This document shows positions 1 to 10,299 of a stretch of 64,000 bases of DNA, piece by piece. Origin of the DNA: Patella vulgata (lineage: Eukaryota > Mollusca > Gastropoda > Patellidae); assembly GCF_932274485.2 (NCBI RefSeq), contig NC_065882.2:40580593-40644592 (forward strand). Direction: 5' to 3'. The position numbers and the translations under genes were made by a program. How positions within the stretch are numbered: position 1 is the stretch's first letter; the number at the start of each line of letters is the position of its first letter. A model generated the notes under the pieces. The model was not told the origin of the DNA. It ran no database searches and worked only from the letters and a program-made list of their open reading frames with translations.

Positions 1-60
1 GTCCGGACAGACAGGGGCGTCGACAATATACGTCCACATGAAAATGTAGGCGTATAAAAA
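1..60 (+). mobile_element. RA family, 3' end only
   Basis: This is the 3' end of repeat family RA, cut by the window edge. It shows the diagnostic GGACAGGGGCG run and then the terminal hairpin TATACGTCCACAT - GAAA - ATGTaGGCGTATA (27-56, one mismatch), followed by AAAA. The same end occurs complete at 5858, 19320, 25615, 27270, 62390 and 63035. See the entry at 18240 for the family description. Confidence 0.85.
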
Positions 61-477
61 GTCCAGGTAATACTAAATGTATAAATTTTATAAGGGTTTT
101 GCTCAATGAGGTAACCGGTGTACCAGTGCTGTGGCCTTACCCATATATAATCTCAATATTCCACAATACACTATGTCATGAGGAACTATTTCCTCTCATC
201 ATAAGAGGCTGCCAGTTCTTTGCGCTGGCATTTTTACTACGTTGAATGACTTGATTTACAGTTACCAAGCCCAAGTTAGGCCCATGTACATGTTGCAAAG
301 AATGCTGTGATAAGGATTATATTTTATGGATTTTTTCTCAAGCGACAACCTATAATTTCACAATTATCGATATTTTAAATTTGTATCGATTATCAAAATG
401 CTTTACCAACTATTATGAGCAATATCAATATTTTCTGCCAGCCCTACTAGCAAGAACCAACTATCATTCCCACTTAC
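61..477. other. AGBL5 intron, unclassified
   Basis: Intron sequence 3' of the last visible AGBL5 exon (on the minus strand). I see no open frame, repeat unit or RNA-like structure here. Confidence 0.4.
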
Positions 478-671
478 CAAACTACGTTTTTTATGGTCAT
501 CATTTTTAGAGTCCTTATGTAAAGTACTATCAGCAGAGCCATGTCGAAAAAAGTTATCATTCTGTTGGGTTCTGGTCATTATCAAGGCAACAGGAGCTGA
601 CGATGTAGAGGCTGTTTTGGCACAGCATGTTGGCAAATTTATTTGTCTCCTAGACTGATTTCCTCTGGTGG
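478..671 (-). CDS. AGBL5: AGBL5 exon, disordered C-terminal region, last in window
   Basis: Minus-strand exon of 194 nt: strong acceptor ATTTTCCAG before 671, strong donor GTAAGTGG at 477. The first two bases complete a Ser codon with the T left by the exon at 6801, then 64 codons follow (TRGNQSRRQINLPTC, STSSAPVALIMTRTQQND, FRHGSADSTLHKDSKNDD, HKKRSL), ending in phase 0. It is basic and Ser/Thr rich, in keeping with the tail of AGBL5. No conserved domain is visible. The next exon and the stop codon lie to the left of the window. Confidence 0.85.
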
Positions 672-820
672 CTGGAAAATAATGTATAACATAATTTCTC
701 AATGAAGTGTATTGGATAGAAACAGTGATGGGATTTCAAAATTTTAGTTGTTGGACATTTTCGTCCCGAAAATAAAGGGACATAACTCTTGTTATTTAAG
801 CAGGCGTTTTCAAACCACAA

Positions 821-1236
821 TTAAGAATCACGTGTCCAAAAAATATTCAAATTCATACGTAATAAAAAAAAAAAAGGTGCACCTCGTTATTTTTCATATT
901 TAATCCCCGTACGGTATTCAAATTTATATCAATAATATTCCTACAAAATTACATGACATCGTAATACCATAGAATGAAAGCGTGCTGACTACTGCCCATC
1001 AGTATCGGTTTCAGGACTGAATTGATGATTAAGAATCACGTGTCCAAAAAATATTCAAATTCATACGTAATAAAAAAAAAAAAGGTGCACCTCGTTATTT
1101 TTCATATTTAATTCCCGTACGGTATTCAAATTTATATCAATAATATTCCTACAAAATTACATGACATCGTAATACCATAGAATGAAAGCGTGCTGACTAC
1201 TGCCCATCAGTATCGGTTTCAGGACTGAATTGATGA
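821..1236. repeat. 208-bp tandem duplication, nearly identical
   Basis: The segment 821-1028 is repeated at once as 1029-1236. By eye only one base differs (AATCCCCG versus AATTCCCG). Each copy contains a run of 12 A and ends AGGACTGAATTGATGA. It is non-coding intron sequence. The near identity points to a recent event. Confidence 0.9.
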
Positions 1237-2095
1237 AATGTCCGACAAAGAATTAAGTCAGCCAATCAAGACAGATTAAGCAGTTAATCAAGGTACGTGT
1301 ATAGACGGTATAAAACGATAAATACGTTGATCACTTAATTACTTAATCAATCAGGGTTGAGTGGTAGTTATACACTCAGTACACTATATTAATTTTGGAA
1401 TTTTGAATATTATTTACCATGTCTTGATGTCCGATTGGGCATATTCCTGGTCAGACAATGTAGGACCTTTGTAAAATAGCATCGGACATGTCCGGAATAT
1501 ACGGGCAAAATCCCATCACTGGATAGAAATCAGGTAACAAATTACCAAAATATTTTTTTTTATTCACCAAAATGACAAATACATGCACTCATGCAGTTGT
1601 TAAGTACAGTACAGGCATATAGCAATATTTTTATATATAGTAGGTGGAAAAGGTGATTTTGAGATTATGATTATACATTTGATTTTATTAGTTTTTCAAG
1701 TAGATCTCATCATTCTTCTCACAAAACTTTTTACAGATTCAAAATCGGATGAAATTTTTTTTTTTATGGAGGCCCAAAGTTGCAAATTTTGACTTTTCGC
1801 GGAAGAAAGGTTTTTCAACGCCTTGAAAAAGTCATTTTTTGTGTTTTTGGCAATGTCATATTTCATTTCATAGCAAACCTATCAAAAATGTAGATGTAAA
1901 TTCATGAAATACAACTTTAAGGCTAATTATGTTCTGATTTTCACATTTTTGTAACAATTACACTGATTTCCCAAGCAACTCCAAAATACCTAGGTTTTCT
2001 CAAAAATTCTATTTTGTCAAAGTGATTTTGGTCAATTTTTTCATCAAAAATTGTCTTGTCCATGTTATATCTGAAATATTGAACCTGGTTGTTAT
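1237..2095. other. AGBL5 intron, AT-rich, unclassified
   Basis: AT-rich intron sequence with no gene that I can support. The text from about 1730 on resembles the start of the diverged repeat described at 2096. Confidence 0.35.
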
Positions 2096-3090
2096 GCATT
2101 TTAAAATCAGTAGCTATCAAGTAAGATTAACAGGAAAAAAAAGAGAAAAAATATTCAAATGCCTTCTCTCACATGCAGGATATATGTTCATTTTTGAACA
2201 ATTTTCGGCGGGAGCAAATTGCCTATTTTTGGGGCGTTTTTGGGACATTAGTAAAATAAGAAGGAATGGAGATACATAAGTGAAATTATGTGAACATGTC
2301 AAAAAGTCTGCAAATCTGCCATATATTATCAATTTTGGTTGTCATAGCAACCAAAATGGTAAAAAATCCAATTTTTCGACCATTTTCAATGCTATTTACA
2401 TAACCCAAATGGTGATCTCCACTTTTTATAGTAAGCAATTTAAAATATTTGAAATCTATGCAATATCAAATTATATGGATTGTGTAAGTTTGGGAAAAAT
2501 ATGAAGGAGTTTGAGTTGTTACCATAGCAACCACAGTTATTTTTTTCCCAAAAAGCATTATTTTCCAATATTTATGACATCAATATTGATAATTGTATTA
2601 TCTTAAAATCAGAAGCTATCAGACAAGGTTTTAAAACATAAATAAAATCAAAATATTTTTATGTCTTCTCTCAACAGCAGGAAAGGGGTTCACTTTTGAA
2701 AAACATTCCTCAGTAGGAAATTGCCCATTTTGACCGTTATTACGACATAAATAAAATATGAAGGAATTGAGATATTGAAGTGAAATTTTGTTTACAAGTA
2801 AATGTGTTTGTGAATTTTTTAAAATCACATGTCTTTACTCTTGTATATTACTTAATATTTGGATGTTATAGTACCGGTAACCAAAACAAAAAAAAACCCA
2901 ACAAAAATGCAATGTTTATACCATTTTCAATGGTGTTTACCATACTGAATTGCAAATGATCCCCACATTTTAAGTATGATACCAGTAAGCATTTTAGCAT
3001 ATACTTATAACGCATGTAATATAAAATATTATGAATTGTGTAATTTTAGGGAAATATTAAGGACTTTGGGTGGTTGCCATAGCAACTATA
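2096..3090. repeat. Two diverged ~505-bp tandem units carrying X-box-like palindromes
   Basis: Unit one (from about 2101, AAAATCAGTAGCTATCA) and unit two (from about 2605, AAAATCAGAAGCTATCA) can be aligned through CTTCTCTCA-CAGGA, AAATTGCC and GAAATT. Each holds two palindromic sites. Unit one has GTTGTCATAGCAAC (2338-2351) and GTTACCATAGCAAC (2518-2531). Unit two has a decayed site near 2865 and GTTGCCATAGCAAC (3073-3086). These fit the X-box bound by RFX factors. The first lies in a larger perfect inverted repeat, TTTTGGTTG - 6 nt - CAACCAAAA (2334-2357). Confidence 0.75.
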
Positions 3091-3784
3091 TAATTTTAAA
3101 AATAACATAACTGTTGTTTCACTGTCATTATTGTTCTCAGCATTCGTTGCTTTCATGTAGGCCTACATTTTACAAGAAGAATTCTACTTTGACATATTAT
3201 TTTCTACTCAGTAGATAACAAAATTGACAATAAAAAGTTATTTTTGTGGTGCATAATTCTCAAAAAGTAGGCTATCGATAGGCTACGGTAGTGTTAAGGC
3301 CTTTAAAAGTTTAACTGAAAGCTACGACATTATGTGGTCAAAGATAATGCGATGATTTGACTGAAAGAATTGTTTGGTTTTTACTTCACTTTTGAATTTT
3401 CATTACCGGCATTCATTCAAATCTGTACGACTCTTCTTCCTTTTTATTTTGTACATTTTCATCAATGTGAATATCAAATCAACAAGGCCTTACGTTTGTC
3501 GGTAATTTGAATTTGTTTAACTGGCCAATAAATATAGAGCCCTTATAATTAGGTGTTAAATATATTTACCTCCCCCACCCAAAAAAAAACAAAGAATTAA
3601 AATTATAATAATCAGTATGACAACTATAATGCTAAATTATTTAATAAAATGTTTTGCGACAATTGGTCTACGTATCGACATGACTGACCTTCACCTAGGC
3701 CTAATTCTATGTCGGTTCCATCATCTCAACCTCAACCGAAAAAATCCAGAATCTGAGCCATTTTTTAAATTATTCTTAGCTAGT

Positions 3785-4180
3785 GTTACTATTCATGGAA
3801 ATTCGTTAGAAATATATGTGTTGTCAGTAGTCGCTTAAACCCGTCAGTATTTGTACCGTACGTCAGTATTCCTATAAATGGTCAGTAATAATCATAAGGT
3901 GAGTATTTAAGTCAATTGGTTAGTATTCCTTACTTGTGTCAGTATGTAAAAATAACGTGAGTAATTAAACAAACGTGAGTTAAGCCGACCACATCACTAG
4001 TCAGGCGCGTGCAGGAGAATTGACAAAAGCGTGACTAATTAAGAAAACGTCACTATTTGACCTCTGGGTCACTATCAGAGTGAAACCGCCAGTTATCTTT
4101 GATGTGCGTCAGTAACTGGACCCGACGCCAGTAGAGCGTGCAATCGTTAACTATTTCTGGTGAGTATTGTTAGTGAGTAT
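3785..4180. repeat. 19-bp phased degenerate array, motif GTSAGTAT
   Basis: An 8-mer close to GTCAGTAT or GTGAGTAT recurs about every 19 bases while the bases between are not conserved. Starts read by eye: 3785, 3805, 3823, 3843, 3862, 3881, 3899, 3919, 3938, 3957, 3975, about 3993, about 4012, 4031, 4049, 4068, 4088, 4108, 4127 and 4146, i.e. about 20 units. The phase breaks after 4146 (further GTGAGTAT at 4160 and 4173). No inverted partner is seen nearby. The same design appears at 50729, 54660 and 60251, where it sits in or beside fold-back elements, so I read this one as a relic of such an element. Confidence 0.75.
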
Positions 4181-4189
4181 CGTCGCTAC

Positions 4190-4879
4190 ATTCTGAATAA
4201 ATTATTAATTAATTATTTACTAATATTTTCGAATCGGGAAATGTTTTTAAACAATAATGGATGGCAGTCAACACTATGAGTATTTGTCGGCGATTTCGAT
4301 TACCGCCGTAGTCTGCAGAATACGGCGCAATGTGTAGTGTTATTTAATTTACAATTTATATTTATTCTCGTTATATAACATGCAGATTGGCACATGTTTT
4401 GAGACTTGCGGCACTTTGATATCTGTATGGATTAAATTTGGAATCAGAACTAATGGTTAAAAAAAAGATCAACACAAATCCGTTTTCACTAATTTTATTG
4501 ATAACGAGAGGTTGATTTTGGGTGCACAACAGGAGACAGGGATATGACTGTTTACTAGTTTCTCTGGGTGGTGGCAAGCGGTAAAATAAGGGTGCATGGC
4601 GGACCAGTGGAACATGTGTGTGTGTGTGTGAGTTAGTTGTATTTTACGTCCGCTTCCACCGAGGTGATATCCAGTGCGATGTCTATAAGTTAAATAGGTG
4701 AAGTGGATGTATAGACATATGGGTTTAAAGGCAATACTAGATAGGTGTAATTTTAATCAACAGGTGTCGGTGGAGGAATTCCATTTTGTCAGGCCCGCGT
4801 TAAAGGGAGCAGTGTTTTTTTATGACAGGTGCTTCAAAAAAGAATTTTCTTTTTAAAAAGAATTGAAAAAACAAAGAGA
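4190..4879. other. Intron, unclassified, with a short (TG)n
   Basis: Non-coding intron with a (TG)n run at about 4616-4631. Nothing else is recognised. The 68-residue open frame here has no coding character that I can see. Confidence 0.35.
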
Positions 4880-5890
4880 CCAGCGGCTGCCAGGCCGGAT
4901 ACGCCCACATTTTCGAGAGATGGATAGAGAACAAGCTGAACAGAAAGTGATTTTTCCTACAATCAAGGGCCATAATTCAGGAAATTACAATTCGACATGC
5001 ACAAATATCGAAAGGAACCGAGATCTTTGTGTTATAAACTTACATTTCAAGTTGCAACAAAATCGGATAAAAATTGTGACCTCCATAGGATCCACAACCT
5101 CGATATACCATATTTTTACGCTATTTGAGAACGAAGGGCGACCATTTTGTCTGTCAGTTTTGGGCCAATTTTCACGAAATTCGAACTCAGCCGTCCTTAT
5201 GGTGTAACGGTGATATAACGATACGTTTTTTTTAAATTGGATAAAAATTATGACCTCTATAGGGTCCACAAGCTAAAAACGCAATTTTTCGTACAATCAG
5301 GGGCCATAATTCAGGAAGTTACGGTCCGATATGCGCAAATATCGAAAGGAACCAAGATTTTGAGTTATAACTTACATTTCAAGTTTCAACAAAATTGGAT
5401 TAAAATTGTGACCTCTATACGCTATTTGAGAACGGACGGCAGCCATTTCGTCTGTCAATTTTGGGCCGATTTTCATGAAATTTTAACTTAGTCGTCCTTA
5501 GGGTGTAATGGTGATATAATAATACGTTTTTTTAAATTGGATAAAAATTATGACCTCTATAGGGTCCACAAGCTAAAAACGTGATTTTTCGTACAATCAA
5601 GGGCCATAATTTCAAGTTTCAACAAAATTGGATAAAAATTGTGACCTCTATAGTGTCCACAAGCTAAAAAGGTGATTTTTCGTACAAACAGGGGCCATAA
5701 TCCATGAAGTTTCGATCCGATACATGCCAATATCGAAAGCAGCCGAGATCTTTTGGAGATAAACCTATATTTCAAGTTTCGTCAAAATCGGATAAGAATT
5801 GTGACCTGTAGAGTGTCCACAAACAAATTGTGGACGGATGGACAGGGGCGACGACAATATACGTCCACATGAAAATGTGGGCGTATAAAA
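4880..5890 (+). mobile_element. RA family element, complete ends
   Basis: A full-length-looking RA copy of about 1.0 kb. The 5' end is CCAGCGGCTGCCAGGC followed by the subterminal GATACGCCCACATTTT. Internal units contain GGGCCATAATTCAGGAA and GTGACCTCTATAGG. The 3' end is the hairpin at 5858-5887 and AAAA. The 5' motif ATACGCCCACATTTT is the exact reverse complement of AAAATGTGGGCGTAT at the 3' end. Confidence 0.85.
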
Positions 5891-6800
5891 AACCTTTCTT
5901 TTAATTATGAAATAATCAGTCTTAGCTTTGGATAACTCTTATCTGCTAGAATACATAGTATATAAACTTTCCTTTAGCTGTAGAGTAGTCAAGCATATTT
6001 CCTGTTGATACTGTTTGAACCCATTCCGATAGCCCAGTCTGAAAATAGGGGACAGTTTGTCTATAGAGATTGACAGATAGCGACTTTTTGGAGCCAGTGC
6101 AGAAGTCTCACGAGATTATCACCCTGCCATATTACATTGTGAGGTTGACTTCTGGTGACATGTACAAGTGGAAGACTACGTTAATTCATTTGTGATTTAA
6201 AGAAGATACATTATACCTGAAATGTGATTTGCTTATTTCCAATTGTATAATTACCTGAGACTTGATTTATCAATTTGTGATGTATTTGTCAATGGTGGAA
6301 TTAATATTTTAAATGAATAATAATAATAACGATCACGGTAAATGAATAATAATAATAACGATCACGGTAAAGTGAGCATCTATGGGTGAGCATTTTTTTT
6401 ATATTCACCTTTTTTATTCGTACTTCATATGTAAATAATCATAATCAAAATGAACTAATCAGATAAAAGGCTCAGGGGAAATTAAAAGGTTTATCTAACA
6501 GTTAAATTACCTGGGTATTAATTTATACATGCATCTCGGGAAATTAAACTGCTCGTCTAATAAGTAAATATGGTAGATAAGTGAACGGGTCGTCCATTTC
6601 TAAACCCCACTCGGAGAAATAAAACAGTTTACCATTAAATTAAACCATAGTATTAACTAAATCATTTTTGTAATTTTCAAACGATTTTTATCAATTATCA
6701 AATGCAATTTTGAAAGTAAACTATATGCATACTTTCTAGTGCTAAAAAACCCTGTTATTTTTAAACGATACGAGTGTTACAGTGTAAAACGTATACTTAC
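5891..6800. other. Intron beside AGBL5 donor, with a 29-bp duplication
   Basis: Intron sequence between an RA copy and the AGBL5 exon at 6801. It holds one perfect tandem duplication of 29 bp (6311-6339 and 6340-6368, ATAATAATAACGATCACGG core). Nothing else is recognised. Confidence 0.5.
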
Positions 6801-6985
6801 ATTCTTTAACTGGTGCAAGTTCTTTTCTGGTTGCATTCTGAACACTGGCTTTAACACCTGGGTTATGATTCTGTGTATAATTTGTACCATCAGTAGAAAG
6901 ACGACTTGTAATATTATTAGATGTTGTTTCTGTAATATTACCTTTCACTTGTCTGTTGTTATTTTGATTAATGGAACCAACACTC
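6801..6985 (-). CDS. AGBL5: AGBL5 exon, disordered C-terminal region
   Basis: Minus-strand exon of 185 nt, placed by splice signals and phase rather than by strong homology. The acceptor is ATCAAG before 6985 (weak, T-rich upstream) and the donor is a full GTAAGT at 6800. One base completes the Gly codon from the previous exon. It then gives 61 residues rich in Asn, Thr and Ser (SVGSINQNNNRQVKGNITET to KELAPVKE) plus one base. AGBL5 proteins end in a long, poorly conserved, Ser/Pro-rich tail, so this composition fits. The alternative, a chance open stretch, is unlikely because both flanking phases match. Confidence 0.85.
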
Positions 6986-7293
6986 CTTGATACAAATATT
7001 AAAAATATGTCATTAATAAAATTTAATTAAAATATAGTGTAGCAAGACATGTCTGTTTTATGACTGTAAGAATTAAACTATGTCACAAGTCTTCAGTTTC
7101 AGGGTATTTATTAGAGTTTGGCAATTGATTGGAAACTAAATTCTTACAGAAATAGTAACAATAGAAGAAAACCTATTGTTGGCTATATTCTAACACTAAA
7201 GGAATTATTCTTAGTTCCCCCCCCCCCTCCATTTATTTGAACTAAATAAATAGTCAAGTAGCATTTAATAAGTTAAAAACATTTAAAATGCAA

Positions 7294-7548
7294 CCAGTGG
7301 TTGCCGCCAGGCAGAATACACCCACATTTTGCAAGAGATGGACAGAGAACAAGCTAAAAAATAAAGAGAGATTTTTATACAATCGGGGGCCATAACCAAA
7401 AGGAACCAAGATCTTTTGGATATAAACATATATTTTAAGTTTCATCAAGATCAGATAAAAACCTTGATATTACATACTTTTACACTATTTGCATACAAAG
7501 TAGCAGCCATCTTGTTGGACAGTTTCAGTCCAATTTTCACGAAATTCA
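7294..7548 (+). mobile_element. RA family, 5' fragment
   Basis: Begins CCAGTGGTTGCCGCCAGGC with a diverged copy of the subterminal motif (AATACACCCACATTTTGC) and the GAGATGGACAGAGAACAAGC leader. It breaks off inside the first internal unit. It lies about 300 bp upstream of the AGBL5 exon at 6985. Confidence 0.75.
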
Positions 7549-8313
7549 AAATATGTGACCGGCCGCAGCTAAATGAGTCGGAATGCGCGCGAATCAATAA
7601 TGAGATAAAGACAAAATAAATGAAAATATTGATTTTGATTGAAATTGAGATTTTCACAAAAATGAGTCTATAAATATACTATCTATCGACACAAAAGATC
7701 AAAATAGCAATAAAACATTTTAAAACACCTGTATTTGAACGTTTTGGAAGAGTACCGTGATCTTAAATCTGTCCTATTTCTTAAAATTCTCGGCGAAATT
7801 AGTTATTTTTCTTCGCTCGCAGCGGGACGACCGGTCATTCCTCTTGCATAATAATTGGCATCGTTGTAAAGCGGAGCATCTCTAGTTTACAAATATGATC
7901 AAAATATTGTCGATGAATTGATTTTGAACGGATACAATCGAGTTTTAAAACCTCCCAAAAATATAAATAAACTACGCCTGTTGCCATGCTGTCTACACAA
8001 CTCGTTTGCTGATTTGCCCAGACACCGCGTGCAAGACATTATCGACAAATATTTGGTATTGGCGATAATGTTTTTGGGTAACTTCAGGCGATTCACTCTG
8101 ATAAGTGGCAGAAAAAAAATTAATTCTGATCGTATATAGATTGCCGTTGAGTGGCTGATGATGTAAATTAATCGACAAGCGGTTGTGTGTCATTGAGTAA
8201 TACTATTACTAATCAACTGTCACGGGTCAATCATAAAGCCGTCGACAACTCATTATTTATTCCGAATAATTAATCCAAGTGGGGATTATTTGATATCTCA
8301 TATCATCTTTAAA
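7549..8313. other. Intron, unclassified
   Basis: No gene, tandem repeat or known element recognised. Short open frames on both strands (about 65-73 codons) look like chance. Confidence 0.35.
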
Positions 8314-9166
8314 CCAGCGGCTGCCAGGCAGGATACGCCCACATTTTCGAGAGATGGATAGAGAACAAGCTAACAAGAAAGTGATTTTTCCTACAATCAA
8401 GGGCCATAATTCAGGAAATTACAATTCGATATGCGCAAATATTGAAAGGAACTGAGATCTTTGTGTTATAAACTTACATTTCAAGTTTCAACAAAATCGG
8501 ATAAAAATTGTGACCTCTATAGGGTCCACAACCTTGATATACCATATTTTTACGCTATTTGAGAACGAACGGCAGCCATTGTGTCTGTCAATTTTGGGAC
8601 GATTTTCACAAAATTCAAACTCAGTCTTCCTTAGGGTGTAACGGTGATATAGTAATACGTTCTTTTAAATCGGATAAAAATTATGACCACTATAGGGTCC
8701 ACAAGCTAAAAACGTGATTTTTCGTACAATCAGGGGCCATAATTCAGGAAGTTACGGTACAATATGCGCGTATATGAAAGGAACCGAGATCTTTGGGTTA
8801 TAAACTTGTATACATTTCAACTTTCAACAAAATCGGATAAAAATTGTGACCTCTATAGGGTCCACAACCTTGATATACCATATTTTTACGCTATTTGGGA
8901 ACGAACGGCGGCCATTTTGTCTGTCAATTTTGGGCTCATTTTCAGGAAATTCAAACTCAGCGGTCCTTATGGTGTAAAGGTGATATAATAATACGGTTTT
9001 TTAAATCGGATAAAAATTATGACCTCTATAGGGTCCACAAGCTAAAAACGCGATTTTTCGTACAATCAGGGGCCATAATTCAGGAAGTTACAGTCCGATA
9101 TGTGTGAATATCGAAAGGAACCAAGATCTTTGGGTTATAAACTTACAACAACCTTGATATACCATA
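8314..9166 (+). mobile_element. RA family, 3'-truncated
   Basis: Starts with the standard 5' end CCAGCGGCTGCCAGGCAGG. It carries about two and a half internal units and stops without the 3' hairpin, in the middle of the ACCTTGATATACCATAT segment. Confidence 0.8.
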
Positions 9167-9640
9167 TCGTATAACGAAAAAATGCGGAAAATTAGTAAAG
9201 GAGTTAACTGATAAAATTTGTTTTACATAATACTGCCGCATTTTTCTTAATAACATTGGGTATCAATTTGGTGAAAATATGTGTACGTTTTGATTCATGA
9301 ACATTTTCAAGTGAAAATATTTATTTATTCTAAAATATAATTGAAAAATGTTATATACGTGTTTTTTATTCTAGAAAGAAGACCAATTCTTCGGGTACGT
9401 GTTTTTTGATCAACGAAAGTTTAAATACAAGTTTAACAAAAACAAAGTTAAAATAATTAGTTTTGAGCTTTCAAAATTTTATAAAAAATGGAATAATATA
9501 ATAATTTCATGTGTCTGATATATTTCATATGACAATTATTTAATTTTGTAATAACGAGATTTTTCAGATGGGTCGCGATTTTGGAAAACTGAAAAGTACA
9601 GTTCCCGTTACAATGCCAAAGGGCTAATATGAGTAGGACA
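9167..9640. other. Intron, AT-rich, unclassified
   Basis: AT-rich sequence with nothing recognised. Confidence 0.3.
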
Positions 9641-9841
9641 CCGGGATCTGCAGTGGCTCAGTGAGTAAGGCACTGGTTCGCAAACCATGGCGTCCCAGAT
9701 TCGATCCCGGTGTTGACCTAGACAGTTCCTTGGGATTTTCCAGCTGTCAGTTGTGCAGGTCGGAGGGTCTGGAAGGAACAGCGTCTAGTCGTTCGTATGG
9801 GACCCCCACCCCCACCTAAAACATCAGATACCCGGGATCTG
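9641..9841 (+). mobile_element. tRNA-derived SINE with 10-bp target duplication
   Basis: The head resembles a tRNA gene: A box TGGCTCAGTGAGTAAGG (9654-9670) and B box GATTCGATCCC (9698-9708), with CCGGTGTT after it. The whole is flanked by the direct repeat CCGGGATCTG at 9641-9650 and 9832-9841, a plausible target-site duplication. The tail is C-rich (ACCCCCACCCCC) rather than A-rich. It is not a tRNA gene: the stem pairing beyond the boxes is lost and a long non-tRNA body follows. Confidence 0.85.
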
Positions 9842-9849
9842 TAACGTCA

Positions 9850-9921
9850 ACTGTGGCAGGGCAGGACCATTCTTCCCATCATCATACTGTGGCAGGGCAG
9901 GACCAGTCTTCCCATCATCAT
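9850..9921. repeat. 36-bp tandem duplication
   Basis: A 36-bp unit (start ACTGTGGCAGGGCAGGACCA) occurs twice, with one or two differences. It yields an open frame with repeated SSHHHT, which I do not take as a gene. Confidence 0.7.
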
Positions 9922-10299
9922 ACTAATCGGATACATACTATAGAGATACCAATTCTTCCATCGCCAGACCAATACCACCCAGATTCATGCTATAGAAATA
10001 CCAAATCATACCAATACCATACTACCCATGTTGCTAGTTACCATTATATACCTCAGGAGCTTCGAGTCGCATCTGTGTCCAAGGCTCGGGTACTCATACT
10101 CATGACTTACAGGCATTGTGCTGGACGCCCTTTCCTGGAGGTGGTATAGGGGTACCCAGTAGTGTCAGCATGTTGTCTAGGAGGTAGTGGCGGGATATTA
10201 CTGGTGTCCTAGATTGAAATCCTTCTCCCGAAGTCATGGCCGCATATTCCAGCTCTACGGTAACCGTTGAGACATCTTGAAGGGATACTGTGGTCTTCA

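Noticed and set aside
3785-4180. CRISPR-like array
   Set aside because: The repeat is only about 8 bases and degenerate, the period is 19 bp, the genome is eukaryotic and there are no cas genes.
9641-9841. Functional tRNA gene
   Set aside because: A and B boxes are present, but the acceptor and anticodon stems do not pair properly and a SINE body and target duplication surround them.
9853-10149. 98-residue His/Ser-rich open frame
   Set aside because: Built on a 36-bp tandem duplication next to a SINE, with no domain and no support for expression.
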